DNA of 64,000 nucleotides from Ruminococcus sp. (GCA_021205185.1 JAJPYB010000007.1:1-64000), one strand, 5' to 3'. Positions 17,612-26,613 are shown, counted from the stretch's first letter. Numbers and translations: made by a program. Notes: generated from the sequence alone by a model not told the origin.

Positions 17612-18736
17612 ATGAGTGATAGCACCATTAACGAAAACATCAAAAAGCTCGGTTTCGGTTTAATGCGTTTGCCGAGAAACGGCGAAGAGATTGACATCGA
17701 GCAGGTAAAGCAAATGGTTGACAAATTTATGTCTGAGGGCTTTACATATTTCGATACCGCGCGAGTATATCAGGGAAGCGAGGAGGCGGCAAGACAGGCA
17801 CTTGTTGACAGATACCCTCGTGAAAGCTTTCAGCTGGCGACAAAAAACGCCGCATGGGCGAATTGCAAAACAAGAGAGGAAGCAATAGGGCAGTTTGAAA
17901 CCTCGCTTGAAAAGACAAACGCCGGGTACTTTGATTTTTATCTTCTTCACAATCTTGGAAACGACCGCACAAAGAAGTTTGAGGACTTCGATATGTGGAG
18001 CTTTGTAAAGGAGAAAAAGGAAGAGGGAAAAATCAGGCATATTGGATTTTCCTTCCATTCAACAGCAGACGAGCTGGAGGAAATTTTAAAGGCTCACCCC
18101 GAGGTTGAATTTGTACAGCTTCAGATTAACTACGCTGACTGGGAGGATAAGTCGGTTCAGTCAAGAGCTAATTACGAAATGGCACGCAGGTACGGCAAAA
18201 AGATTGTTATTATGGAGCCTGTAAAGGGCGGTATGCTTGCAAATCCGCCTGAGCCTGTAAAAGAGGTATTTCGGGAGTCTGACAAGAACGCTTCGTTTGC
18301 TTCGTGGGCAATTCGTTTTGCCGCAAGCTTAGACGGCGTTATTACTGTTCTTTCTGGAATGAGTAATATGGAGCAGCTAGAGGACAACATTTCTTATATG
18401 AAGGACTTTACCTCAATTACCGATGAGGAAAGAAAGACGCTTGACAAGGCAAGAAAAACGCTTGCCGAGATTCCGCTTATTCCTTGCACAGGCTGTAACT
18501 ACTGCGCAAAGGTTTGTCCGAAGAATATCGGCGTTTCAGCTTCGTTCTCGTTTATGAATACATATAAGCTTTACGGCGATAAGCAATGGCTTAAAAATCA
18601 GCTCGACTGGAACGTCAAAGGCCCAGGCAAGGGATTGCCGTCCGACTGCATAAGGTGCGGAAGGTGCGAGGAAGTTTGTCCACAGCACATTGAAATACGA
18701 AAAGAACTCGAAGCGGTAGCAAAAGCCGCAGAGTAA
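17612..18736 (+). CDS. Aldo/keto reductase with C-terminal 4Fe-4S ferredoxin domain
   Basis: 374 residues. The N-terminal TIM-barrel aldo/keto reductase domain has the GFGLMRLP start, the YFDTARVYQGSEE segment (catalytic Asp and Tyr) and the LLHNLG strand. The C-terminal region carries two ferredoxin motifs, CTGCNYCAKVCP and CIRCGRCEEVCP. This fusion is common in anaerobes; substrate unknown. An in-frame TTG/GTG extension to 17558 is rejected because the ATG at 17612 has the site GAAGGGAG 10 nt upstream and lies after the promoter by a normal distance. It probably runs on into the ECF gene (43-nt gap, no terminator). Confidence 0.9.
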   Translation: MSDSTINENIKKLGFGLMRLPRNGEEIDIEQVKQMVDKFMSEGFTYFDTARVYQGSEEAARQALVDRYPRESFQLATKNAAWANCKTREEAIGQFETSLEKTNAGYFDFYLLHNLGNDRTKKFEDFDMWSFVKEKKEEGKIRHIGFSFHSTADELEEILKAHPEVEFVQLQINYADWEDKSVQSRANYEMARRYGKKIVIMEPVKGGMLANPPEPVKEVFRESDKNASFASWAIRFAASLDGVITVLSGMSNMEQLEDNISYMKDFTSITDEERKTLDKARKTLAEIPLIPCTGCNYCAKVCPKNIGVSASFSFMNTYKLYGDKQWLKNQLDWNVKGPGKGLPSDCIRCGRCEEVCPQHIEIRKELEAVAKAAE

Positions 18737-18779
18737 GCCTTTTGGGTTAGTAAAATTTATTACACAAGGAGAAAAAACA

Positions 18780-19346
18780 ATGTCGAACAATACACTTACA
18801 GCTAACAAACCACGTCTTTCTATAAAGGCGCAGGTTCTTTATACAATCGGTGCGATAATTGCCGCAGTAGCGCTTCCGCAGATTTTTCATTTGATCGGAG
18901 CAGCTTCAGGAGCGGGAACAGCACCGGGCGAAACCTTTTTGCCAATGCATCTGCCTATCATTCTTGTCGGACTTTTAGCAGGTCCTTATGTTGGAGCGAT
19001 TGCAGGTCTTTTAGGCCCTGTTGCAAGCTTTGCTTTTTCGGGAATGCCTACCGCTGTAATGCTTCCGTTTATGATGATTGAGCTTTGCGTTTACGGACTT
19101 TCAGCAGGTCTTTTAAGAAATGTTAAAATGCCGGGTGTTGTCAAGGTTTTGATTTCTCAGGTTGCAGGCAGAGCTGTCAGAGCGCTTGCTATCGTAGTTG
19201 CGATTTATCTGTTTAACAACACAAACGTACACGTTCAGACGATCTGGAACAGTATTATTACAGGACTTCCGGGACTTGTAATTCAATGGGCGCTTATTCC
19301 GCTGATTGCATTCAGAGTTGACAACAGAAAAAATAATGAACAGTAA
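18780..19346 (+). CDS. ECF-type transporter substrate-binding (S) component
   Basis: 188 residues, nearly all hydrophobic, with five or six membrane helices. The conserved PxHxP-like loop (FLPMHLPIILVGLLAGPYVG) and the following glycine-rich GPVASFAFSGMPTAV are typical of ECF S components, which bind vitamins or other small molecules and share a general ATPase module encoded elsewhere. No energising genes are nearby and the substrate cannot be assigned. Ribosome site AAGGAG. The last 11 nt overlap the next gene. Confidence 0.8.
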   Translation: MSNNTLTANKPRLSIKAQVLYTIGAIIAAVALPQIFHLIGAASGAGTAPGETFLPMHLPIILVGLLAGPYVGAIAGLLGPVASFAFSGMPTAVMLPFMMIELCVYGLSAGLLRNVKMPGVVKVLISQVAGRAVRALAIVVAIYLFNNTNVHVQTIWNSIITGLPGLVIQWALIPLIAFRVDNRKNNEQ

Positions 19347-19761
19347 TACTCAAAGATGTATAGAGCTTTTAAAAAGGGAAGGCTTTACCTGCGTGCTCAG
19401 TGACGGATCAAGCTATATAAAAAGCTACGAGCGTGGCGTGTCTCCGCTTGTAAAGCTGATTTGTGAAAATGAAAATGTAGCTGGCTTTAGTGCGGCCGAT
19501 AAAATTGTAGGTAAAGCTGCGGCGCTTTTGTATGCGAAGCTTAAAGTTTGCGAGGTTTATGCCGATGTTTTAAGCGAAGGCGCGATAAGCGTTTTTGAAA
19601 AATATAAAATCTCGTACTATTGCAATAAGCTGACGACGAGTATCTCGAATCGTCAGAATACAGGCCTTTGCCCGATGGAGCAGGCAGTTTTGGAAATTGA
19701 CGACCCTGACGCTGCCTTTGAAGCTATAAATTCTAAGCTAAGCGAGCTTTCAGATATGTAA
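19336..19761 (+). CDS. DUF1893 family protein
   Basis: 141 residues matching the DUF1893 family, whose Thermotoga maritima member has a cytidine-deaminase-like fold from memory. Visible features are SDGSSYIKSYERGVSPLV, KIVGKAAALLYAK and CPMEQAVLEIDDP. The start overlaps the ECF gene by 11 nt (ATG at 19336), with weak ribosome site, so expression likely depends on translational coupling. The upstream GTG/ATT extension to 19306 lies within the S-component coding region and is not needed. Coupling suggests a substrate link between the two, possibly a nucleobase or vitamin precursor (inference). Confidence 0.75.
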   Translation: MNSNTQRCIELLKREGFTCVLSDGSSYIKSYERGVSPLVKLICENENVAGFSAADKIVGKAAALLYAKLKVCEVYADVLSEGAISVFEKYKISYYCNKLTTSISNRQNTGLCPMEQAVLEIDDPDAAFEAINSKLSELSDM

Positions 19762-19764
19762 ATT

Positions 19765-19802
19765 CAAGTCCTTCGCCAGATAAGGTGAAGGACTTGTTTT
19801 TT
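19765..19802 (+). terminator. Terminator after DUF1893 gene
   Basis: 13-bp stem CAAGTCCTTCGCC / GGTGAAGGACTTG with one G-T pair and an AGATAA loop, followed by six T. It lies between convergent genes and may serve both sides. Confidence 0.9.
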
Positions 19803-19804
19803 AG

Positions 19805-20137
19805 CTAGTCTAATACGTCGTCAACAGCAGATTCAACATCGTCAACGCCGTCCTCGACGCCGTCTGCAATGTCATCTCCTACCTCAGCGGCATCTGATGA
19901 AAGCTCCTCCATTCCGTCCTCAACAGCGTCGGTATCTTCTGTGCTGTCGCTGTCATCGTCGTCACCGCTTGAATAGTCCATAGAGTCGTCATTGTCGCTG
20001 TCGTCGGTCTCGGTTGTTGTAGTGGTGGTCGAGCTTGACGAGCTGTCATTACTGCTGCTGTCTGTTTTGCTGGTACAGCCTGCAAAAACAAACGCAATTG
20101 TAAGTGCCGAAAGTATCACGGCAAGTAGATTTTTCAT
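19805..20137 (-). CDS. Small acidic lipoprotein
   Basis: 110 residues. The lipoprotein signal peptide is MKNLLAVILSALTIAFVFAGC, with lipobox VFAGC giving a mature N-terminal Cys at about residue 21. The mature part is Ser/Thr/Asp/Glu-rich without Lys or aromatic structure beyond the first few residues, ending in a predicted amphipathic acidic helix (ADGVEDGVDDVESAVDDVLD). No domain recognised. Ribosome site AAAGGTGAT. It is divergent from the alpha-galactosidase across a 238-nt gap. Its function is unknown; a surface or cell-wall role is a guess. Confidence 0.65.
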   Translation of the reverse strand: MKNLLAVILSALTIAFVFAGCTSKTDSSSNDSSSSSTTTTTTETDDSDNDDSMDYSSGDDDDSDSTEDTDAVEDGMEELSSDAAEVGDDIADGVEDGVDDVESAVDDVLD

Positions 20138-20287
20138 AAGTTATCACCTTTCCTGAAAAGATTTAATGAGTTTTATCTCAAGGTTATCTTTCTCACAAAC
20201 GGAAGGATTATACATAAAAATCTGAAAAGTGGCGGTTTCACGGGTTAAAAAAGTATCGGCAGATTTAAAAAATGGGTCTTTAAAGTA

Positions 20288-20316
20288 TTGAAAAAAGGTC
20301 GGTATTGTGTTAATAT
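20288..20316 (+). promoter_or_regulatory. Promoter of alpha-galactosidase gene
   Basis: TTGAAA, 17-bp spacer, TAATAT, about 60 nt before the ATG. Confidence 0.55.
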
Positions 20317-20375
20317 GAGGTTTAAGAAAACGGCTTTTAAAAGCCCGAAGAATAATAGAAAAAAGAGGAAGCAAT

Positions 20376-22469
20376 ATGAAAAGAATTAACATCAGCGAAA
20401 ACGGAATAAATATGGTCTTTGAGGTGACGGACGAGCAGCAGCTCTTGCTACTTCATTTTTCCTGCCTTGAGCTTGACGAAGCAACACTTGGAAAGCCTCA
20501 GCACAAGCAGGCATTTCAGTTTCTGGAGCTTAACGCTTCAGGACTTGACAGACCTTACGAGCGGCACGGCAATAAATATATTGTCACAGCTCCCGGATAT
20601 AGAATGACCTTCAAGGGAATTGAGGATACAAGAAACGAGCAGGGCAGAGTAGTAAAAGTAAGCCTTGAGGATAAGGAAACAGGGCTTGAAACTGTAACCG
20701 CTATTCAGTTTTACGACGGAGTTTCAGTTGCAAGATTTATAACTATGGTTACAAATAACGGAAGCGAGGTTTACGGACTTGACTACGTTTCGTCGTTTAA
20801 TCTTTCGGGAATCGAAAAGGAGGGTAAAACCTCTCAGGAGGATAAGCTTGAAATTTACATTCCTCACAATTCGTGGTACAGGGAAATGCAATGGAGAAAA
20901 TATTCTCTTCACGATTTAGGAATGGACGAGTGTATGGAAACGCTTGAGCAGCATTCTTCAAAGCCGATAAGAGTTTCAAATGTCGGCAACTGGTCGACTA
21001 AGGAATTCCTTCCAATGGCGCTTATAAGAAACAGCGAAACGGACTCAAACCTGTTTTTCCAGATTGAAAATAACGGTTCGTGGCACTGGGAAATTTCCGA
21101 CTCTGAAGGACATCTGTACCTTGCAGTATCAGGTCCTAATGAGATTTATTCTCATTGGTATAAGGAACTGAAAACAGGAGAGAGCTTTACGACAGTACCT
21201 GTTGCTGTCGGAACGACAAAGGGCTCGTTTGAAACTGCCTTTGGCGAGCTTACAAAGTACAGAAGAAAAATTAGAAGACCGAACGCAGATAACGAAAAGT
21301 TGCCTGTAATTTTCAACGACTATATGAACTGCCTTTGGTCAAATCCTACTGAGGAGGCTGAATATCCGCTGATTGACGCCGCAAGCGAGGTAGGCTGCGA
21401 GTATTTCTGCATAGATGCAGGCTGGTACTCAGACGGATATTGGTGGGATAGCGTCGGCGAGTGGAAGGAATCCAAAAAGCGCTTTCCTCACGGACTTAAA
21501 TCGCTTACCGACTACATTCGTTCAAAGGGAATGATTCCCGGAATCTGGATTGAGCTTGAGGTTATGGGAATCAACTGTCCGTTGGCGAAAGAAGTACCGG
21601 ACGATTGGTTCTTCTGCCGTCATGGCAAGAGAGCTTACGACAGAAGCAGATACCAGCTTGATTTCAGAAGTCCGGAGGTTATAAAATTTGCAGACGAAAC
21701 TATACAGAGACTCGTCGACGACTATGGAGTGGGGTATTTAAAAATCGACTATAATATAGAGCCGGGAATCGGAACGGACGTAAATGCCGATTCGTTCGGC
21801 GATGGACTTTTAGGTCACGAGAGAGCGTATATTGCATGGCTTAAAAAGACGTTTGAAAAGTATCCCGAGCTTATAATTGAAAACTGCTCGTCGGGCGGAA
21901 TGAGAATTGATTATGCGCTTTTGTCGCAATGCTCAATTCAGTCTGTTTCAGATCAGGCGGATTACAAATACAACTGCGTTCTTGCGGCAAATTCACCGAG
22001 TGCACTGACCCCTGAGCAGGCGGCAATCTGGAGCTATCCGATGACCGAAGCAGACGACGAAAATGTGGTTTTCAATATGATAAACTCTATTCTTTTGCGT
22101 ATTCACCAGTCGGGACATTTGGCAAAAATAAATCCGTCAGGACGTGCGCTTGTAAAGGAAGGCATCAGCGTTTACAAAACAATAAGAGAAGATATAAAGA
22201 ACTCTGTTCCGTTCTGGAGCTTGGGCTTTGGAACATTTCAGGACGAATTTTTATCTCTCGGACTTGACTGCGGCGATAAGGCTTACATTGCAGTATGGAA
22301 AAAGGACGGAGAAGACGACAGCGTAATTTTACCGCTTGGCTTTTCGGCAAAAAATGTCAAGTGCATTTATCCGTCGTTTAACGAGTGGAATTATTCACTT
22401 CGGTCAAATTCACTAGAAGTCGAGCTTAAAAAGCCGTATTCTGCCCGCCTGTTTGAAATTGAAAAATAA
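20376..22469 (+). CDS. Alpha-galactosidase, GH36 family
   Basis: 697 residues, the usual GH36 length, without signal peptide, so cytoplasmic. It cleaves alpha-1,6-linked galactose from raffinose-type sugars or galactomannan fragments taken up by the cell. An N-terminal beta domain (~1-300) is followed by a TIM barrel. Asp458 in YLKIDYN is the expected nucleophile and Asp526 in SVSDQADY the acid/base. FCIDAGWYSDGYWWDSVGEW and ENCSSGG are family signatures. Ribosome site AGAGGAAG. Its last 57 nt overlap the convergent gene below. No sugar transporter is adjacent. Confidence 0.93.
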   Translation: MKRINISENGINMVFEVTDEQQLLLLHFSCLELDEATLGKPQHKQAFQFLELNASGLDRPYERHGNKYIVTAPGYRMTFKGIEDTRNEQGRVVKVSLEDKETGLETVTAIQFYDGVSVARFITMVTNNGSEVYGLDYVSSFNLSGIEKEGKTSQEDKLEIYIPHNSWYREMQWRKYSLHDLGMDECMETLEQHSSKPIRVSNVGNWSTKEFLPMALIRNSETDSNLFFQIENNGSWHWEISDSEGHLYLAVSGPNEIYSHWYKELKTGESFTTVPVAVGTTKGSFETAFGELTKYRRKIRRPNADNEKLPVIFNDYMNCLWSNPTEEAEYPLIDAASEVGCEYFCIDAGWYSDGYWWDSVGEWKESKKRFPHGLKSLTDYIRSKGMIPGIWIELEVMGINCPLAKEVPDDWFFCRHGKRAYDRSRYQLDFRSPEVIKFADETIQRLVDDYGVGYLKIDYNIEPGIGTDVNADSFGDGLLGHERAYIAWLKKTFEKYPELIIENCSSGGMRIDYALLSQCSIQSVSDQADYKYNCVLAANSPSALTPEQAAIWSYPMTEADDENVVFNMINSILLRIHQSGHLAKINPSGRALVKEGISVYKTIREDIKNSVPFWSLGFGTFQDEFLSLGLDCGDKAYIAVWKKDGEDDSVILPLGFSAKNVKCIYPSFNEWNYSLRSNSLEVELKKPYSARLFEIEK

Positions 22470-23912
22470 CATCATAAAAAACAGAAATACAGGAACAGCT
22501 ATCCATACATTTCCAATTTTAGTGTAGAGGGTTTTGTTTTGAAGCGTTGACACCTCGGCTGTAATCACTCCCTGTTCGCCCTCACCGAGTGAAGCAATTA
22601 TCTGCCCAAACGGAGAAATAACTGCGGAAATTCCGCTGTTTGCGCACCGTACCGTGTAGCGGAAGTTTTCAACGCTTCTGAGTATCGAGTGGCGAAAGTG
22701 AAGCTTTTGTAAGTGGGTGCCGAAAAACCATGAATCGTTTGTGGGGATTGCTATTATTTCGCCGCCGTCCCTGACCTCTTTTCGTATTATGGATGGGTAT
22801 ATGCTTTCAATGCAAATACCAACGGCGACAGTAGTGCTTTCAGCTTCGAGCGGCTCTATGCTTTCTGCGGAGGAAAGGTTAGCAGAGCCTCCGATAAGCT
22901 TGTTGCCAAAAGGTGAAAATTCACCAAACGGAACAAGCACGCTTTTAAGATAAAGGCTTGTCCCTGACGGCGAAAAGGCGCAGTAGGCGTTGTAGCGCAT
23001 TGAGTCTTGCGAATAAAAAATTCCGCTAAAAATTTCAGCGTCAATTTTTTCAGACAAGGCACAAATTGTATCCGAAACATTATCGTCACGAAGTGAGTAG
23101 GGGATTGCCGTTTCGGGAAGAAAAATAATATCTGCGCTGCCTGCCGATTCTATCAGCTCGCTTAAAACGTCAAGTGTTTCGGACTTATCGCCTGAAAGCT
23201 TTGATAAGCCCTTAAGATCGGTTTGAACAGCGGCTACGCTTATATTATCGCCTTGGTAGCTTTGATTGTTTATTTTTAAGACGCCGTAAATGGATGACGA
23301 CAGAAACATCAGAACTATAAGGGATGCGCATATTACCGATTTCAGGCTTATTAAACGAGTTGAAATAATACACGCAAAAAGCGAGTTTATGGCAACGATT
23401 ATAAACGTCAGAAAGTAGGAGCCGAAAAGATCGGCTACCTGAATTAAAGCGGGCGCAGCGGTAACGCTTAATGAAATTGAAATAAGCGGACAGCCAAACA
23501 ATGGTATAATGCTTACCAGATATTCGCCCAGGCTGAACATTGAGGCGTACAAAAAAGCGTCGGTAATTCGGTGCTTTGAAAAGCGATAAATTACGACTGT
23601 CGGTAAAAGGTGAACAGCGGCAGTTATAACGCTTGTGAGAATTGTCGCTAAGAAGGAAATCAAAGCACCCCAAATAATCGGCAGGTCTATAAGCTTGTAG
23701 AGAAAAAGTAAAAAGCTAAAGCCTAAGAAGTAATAACTTACAAAAAACGTCGCTGAAATTTTAAGATAGCTTTTAAAGCTTCCCGCTTGATTCAGAGAAT
23801 GCAAAAACAAAACGAGCGAAATAAGGCTTAAAATTGGCAGGCTTATAACGGACGACAGCAAAAACGCCGAGACAGCGCTTATAAGAGTATAAAGATAGTA
23901 TTTTCTTTTCAT
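22413..23912 (-). CDS. lnt: Apolipoprotein N-acyltransferase-like protein
   Basis: 499 residues. About seven N-terminal and one C-terminal membrane helices flank an extracytoplasmic carbon-nitrogen hydrolase domain. The catalytic triad of the Lnt family can be matched: Glu in IIFLPETAIPY, Lys in LYLKSVLVPFGEF, Cys in VAVGICIESIYP. Lnt adds the third acyl chain to lipoprotein N-termini. Firmicutes often use other enzymes (Lit, Lns), so its presence in this apparently monoderm organism is notable. The ATG at 23912 is chosen over a TTG at 23963, though neither has a clear ribosome site. The 3' end overlaps the convergent GH36 gene by 57 nt. Confidence 0.82.
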   Translation of the reverse strand: MKRKYYLYTLISAVSAFLLSSVISLPILSLISLVLFLHSLNQAGSFKSYLKISATFFVSYYFLGFSFLLFLYKLIDLPIIWGALISFLATILTSVITAAVHLLPTVVIYRFSKHRITDAFLYASMFSLGEYLVSIIPLFGCPLISISLSVTAAPALIQVADLFGSYFLTFIIVAINSLFACIISTRLISLKSVICASLIVLMFLSSSIYGVLKINNQSYQGDNISVAAVQTDLKGLSKLSGDKSETLDVLSELIESAGSADIIFLPETAIPYSLRDDNVSDTICALSEKIDAEIFSGIFYSQDSMRYNAYCAFSPSGTSLYLKSVLVPFGEFSPFGNKLIGGSANLSSAESIEPLEAESTTVAVGICIESIYPSIIRKEVRDGGEIIAIPTNDSWFFGTHLQKLHFRHSILRSVENFRYTVRCANSGISAVISPFGQIIASLGEGEQGVITAEVSTLQNKTLYTKIGNVWIAVPVFLFFMMLFFNFKQAGRIRLFKLDF

Positions 23913-23965
23913 AAAAGTATATTTGCCAGAACGCAAAAATAAATACAAAAAGGTGGGTGACAAGT

Positions 23966-25294
23966 GTGATTGAAGTTCCAGAATATGTCAGCGCTGCAAT
24001 AGAGCGCTTGAACGCAAACGGCTTTGAAGCGTTTGCTGTCGGCGGCTGCGTCAGGGATCTGGTTTTGAAAAATACTCCTCACGACTGGGATATTACCACA
24101 TCTGCTGAGCCTGACGAGATAAAGGAGGTTTTTGAAGACTTCAAAACCTTCGACGTCGGTAAACGCTACGGAACAGTTTCTGTTATAATTGACAGCGTAA
24201 CGCTTGAGATAACAACCTATCGCTCGGAGGGAAATTACCAGAGTCACCGCAAGCCTCAGAATGTAAGCTTTGTAAAAAGCTTAGAGCAGGACCTTAAACG
24301 ACGTGATTTTACAATGAACGCTCTTTGCATTTGCGACGGTGAAATAATTGATATGTTCGGCGGAATAAATGACATAAATAATAAAACAATAAGAGCAATA
24401 GGAAATCCCGACGAGAGGTTTGCCGAGGACGCTTTGAGAATTTTGCGAGCGCTGCGGTTTTCATCAGCTTTAGGATTTGGCATAGAAAAGGAAACAAAGC
24501 GGAGCATCTATAAAAACAGATGGCTTTTAAGATATATTTCCAGAGAGCGTATAAGGGACGAGCTTTTAAAGCTTCTCTGCGGGAAAAACGTAAAGAGCGT
24601 TTTGCTTGAATACAAGGAAATAATTGCGGTGGCACTGCCTGAAATACGTCGAATGTTTTACGTTCCTCAAAATACGCCTCACCACAAATATGACGTTTAT
24701 ACGCATACTGTTCAAAGCGTTGAAAATATAAAGCCTGACCCGACGCTGCGATTGACAATGCTGCTTCACGATATTGGCAAGCCGCAGGTTTTGAGAACCG
24801 ACGAGAGGGGAGTAACTCATTTTAAGACTCACCCTGAGCGAAGCGTTGCTGTAGCAAGAGAAGTTTTGAAAACGCTGAAGCTTCCAAAGGAGCAGTCGGA
24901 GTATATCCTGTCGCTTATAAAAGAACACGACAACAGAGTTGAAAAAAGCAAGGACAGAATGGTGGAGCTTTTGCTAAGGCACGGATATGATAAGAGGTTT
25001 TTTGAGGATTATTTAAGCGTTCGCTTTGCCGACACTTTAGCGCAGTCGGAATATCTGCGGGATAAAAAGATAGAAGGCTTAAACGCTCTGGGCGAAAGGG
25101 CAAGGAGCTTTTTAAGCTCAAACAAAGCGGTCAAAATAACTGAGCTTAAAATTAACGGCAGCGATTTGCTTTCACTCGGCTTTAGCGGTAAGCAGATAGG
25201 AGATGCGCAAAACCGTCTGGCAAAGGCGGTAGCATTTGGTGAAATAACAAACACCAGAGAGGAACTGATAAGCTTTGCAAAATCAAACAAGTAA
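23966..25294 (+). CDS. cca: CCA tRNA nucleotidyltransferase (HD-domain class II)
   Basis: 442 residues. It adds or repairs the 3' CCA of tRNAs. Visible motifs: GGCVRDLVL and the catalytic DWDI in the polymerase-beta-like head, RRDFTMNAL, the FAEDALRILRALRF segment of the RNA-binding neck, and a C-terminal HD domain (LLHDIGKPQV, HPERSVAVA) with probable phosphohydrolase activity. The start is taken as GTG 23966 (AAAGGTGGG 8 nt upstream); GTG 23957 overlaps the ribosome site. It is divergent from lnt with only 53 nt between starts, and overlaps the VanZ-like gene by 20 nt. Confidence 0.93.
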   Translation: MIEVPEYVSAAIERLNANGFEAFAVGGCVRDLVLKNTPHDWDITTSAEPDEIKEVFEDFKTFDVGKRYGTVSVIIDSVTLEITTYRSEGNYQSHRKPQNVSFVKSLEQDLKRRDFTMNALCICDGEIIDMFGGINDINNKTIRAIGNPDERFAEDALRILRALRFSSALGFGIEKETKRSIYKNRWLLRYISRERIRDELLKLLCGKNVKSVLLEYKEIIAVALPEIRRMFYVPQNTPHHKYDVYTHTVQSVENIKPDPTLRLTMLLHDIGKPQVLRTDERGVTHFKTHPERSVAVAREVLKTLKLPKEQSEYILSLIKEHDNRVEKSKDRMVELLLRHGYDKRFFEDYLSVRFADTLAQSEYLRDKKIEGLNALGERARSFLSSNKAVKITELKINGSDLLSLGFSGKQIGDAQNRLAKAVAFGEITNTREELISFAKSNK

Positions 25295-25799
25295 AAGCCG
25301 AACGGCTTTTAATATAACTGTGTGGATATTAACGCTTTTGTGGCTGTGTGTTATTTTTCGTTTTTCAGCGATGCCGGCGGAGGAATCAGACGAGCAATCC
25401 TCCTTCGTTATAAGCGTTTTAAACTCTCTGTTTAACCTCGACCTTTCATCAGGGGAAATCATTCAAAAATTCGCTATTGCGCAAAGCATAGATTTCCTTG
25501 TAAGAAAGACGGCGCACTTCACCGAGTATGCAATTCTTGGTGTACTGAGCTTTTTATCTCTTTCGGAGCTTGGACGTCGTCAGGCAAGACGGCGAATGTT
25601 TCAGTTTTCAGCTTCCTTGATTTTTTGCCTTTTGTATGCGGCAAGCGATGAAACGCACCAGCTTTTTGTTTCGGGAAGAAGCGCTGCTGTAAGAGATGTT
25701 TTAATTGACTTTTTGGGAAGCGTAGCAGGCGTTGCTATTATTTTGCTTATTACGCTTTTAAAGGATAAACGCAAAAGGCGTGTTGCAAAAGCTTGCTGA
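25275..25799 (+). CDS. VanZ-like membrane protein
   Basis: 174 residues with four predicted membrane helices. It carries the VanZ family signatures RKTAHFTEYAILGVL and SDETHQLFVSGRSAAVRDVLID. VanZ gives low-level teicoplanin resistance in enterococci, but most family members in Clostridia have unknown function. The TTG start at 25275 lies within cca, 11 nt after GAGAGGAAC; a later start is possible, since no other Met occurs before residue ~36. It is coupled to cca. Confidence 0.8.
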   Translation: MQNQTSKSRTAFNITVWILTLLWLCVIFRFSAMPAEESDEQSSFVISVLNSLFNLDLSSGEIIQKFAIAQSIDFLVRKTAHFTEYAILGVLSFLSLSELGRRQARRRMFQFSASLIFCLLYAASDETHQLFVSGRSAAVRDVLIDFLGSVAGVAIILLITLLKDKRKRRVAKAC

Positions 25800-25872
25800 G
25801 TGACCAACAAAATGCTATAAAAATCGGCGCATATTTGTGTAGTTTTTGGACAAAACGTAGAATAATGCGAAT

Positions 25873-25890
25873 CTGTTAAAAAATTAACAA
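25873..25890 (+). promoter_or_regulatory. Rex operator
   Basis: CTGTTAA-AAAA-TTAACAA matches the clostridial Rex box TTGTTAA-N4-TTAACAA at all but the first base. It lies 7 bp upstream of the -35 of the rex promoter, so it supports autoregulation and NADH-responsive control of rex-adhE. No other copy of this motif was seen before the hydrogenase genes. Confidence 0.8.
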
Positions 25891-25897
25891 TCTCCTG

Positions 25898-25926
25898 TTG
25901 ACAAGGACGATTTATTGCAGTATAAT
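25898..25926 (+). promoter_or_regulatory. Consensus promoter of rex
   Basis: Exact TTGACA, 17-bp spacer, exact TATAAT. Confidence 0.85.
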
Positions 25927-25931
25927 GTAAT

Positions 25932-25963
25932 CGGTAAAAAAATACTGATTGAATTTTTTACCG
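25932..25963 (+). other. Perfect hairpin at the 5' end of the rex transcript
   Basis: 10-bp stem CGGTAAAAAA / TTTTTTACCG with a 12-nt loop, located almost exactly at the predicted transcription start. It may stabilise the 5' end of the mRNA; it is not a terminator because the T run lies inside the stem. Confidence 0.5.
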
Positions 25964-25983
25964 AGAAAATCTATGAGAGGCGG

Positions 25984-26613
25984 TTGATAATTATCGGTAA
26001 AGAGGTATCGAAGAGAACTCTTAAACGATTGCCAAATTACCTGACCTATTTAAAGAGCGAAAAATGCGGCGGAGCGATAAACATTTCAGCGCCTACCGTT
26101 GCAAGAGATTTGGGACTCAACGAGGTTCAGGTGAGAAAGGACTTAGCGATAGTAAGCCGAAGCGGCGGAAAGCCGAAAACAGGCTATCTTCTCAGCTCAT
26201 TGATTGAGGATATTGAGAGCTTTTTGGGCTATGATAATCAAAAAGACGCAATCATCGCCGGAGTTGGACATTTGGGAAGCGCATTGCTTTCATACAAGGG
26301 ATTTTCCGACTACGGAATGAATGTTGTCGCAGGATTTGACACCGACGAGAAGCTGATCGGTAAAACCGTTCATGGCAAGAAGATATACGATATATCCGAG
26401 CTTACCAAAATCGTAAAGGAGTTAAATATCCGTCTTGGTATAATAACTGTGCCGAGTGAGTTCGCTCAGCAGGTTTGTAACGAGATGGTTAAGGGCGGAA
26501 TCCTCGCTGTCTGGAATTTCGCACAGGTACAGCTTGTCGTTCCCGACGGAGTTATTGTACAAAATGAAAATATGGCAGCATCACTCGCAGTTCTGTCAGC
26601 AATGATAGACTAA
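25984..26613 (+). CDS. rex: Redox-sensing transcriptional repressor Rex
   Basis: About 209 residues. Rex senses the NADH/NAD+ ratio and represses fermentation genes when NADH is low. The N-terminal winged helix (VSKRTLKRLPNYLTYLKS; SAPTVARDLGLNEVQVRKDL) is followed by a Rossmann domain (IIAGVGHLGSALLSY; AGFDTDEKLIG). The start is uncertain. The frame is open to 25915, but that is upstream of the transcription start. The TTG at 25984 is used here, though GAGAGG lies only 3 nt before it; ATA or ATT just downstream is better spaced. A 4-codon ORF (ATG at 25973, MRGG) overlaps this region. adhE follows by 41 nt. Confidence 0.93.
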   Translation: MIIIGKEVSKRTLKRLPNYLTYLKSEKCGGAINISAPTVARDLGLNEVQVRKDLAIVSRSGGKPKTGYLLSSLIEDIESFLGYDNQKDAIIAGVGHLGSALLSYKGFSDYGMNVVAGFDTDEKLIGKTVHGKKIYDISELTKIVKELNIRLGIITVPSEFAQQVCNEMVKGGILAVWNFAQVQLVVPDGVIVQNENMAASLAVLSAMID

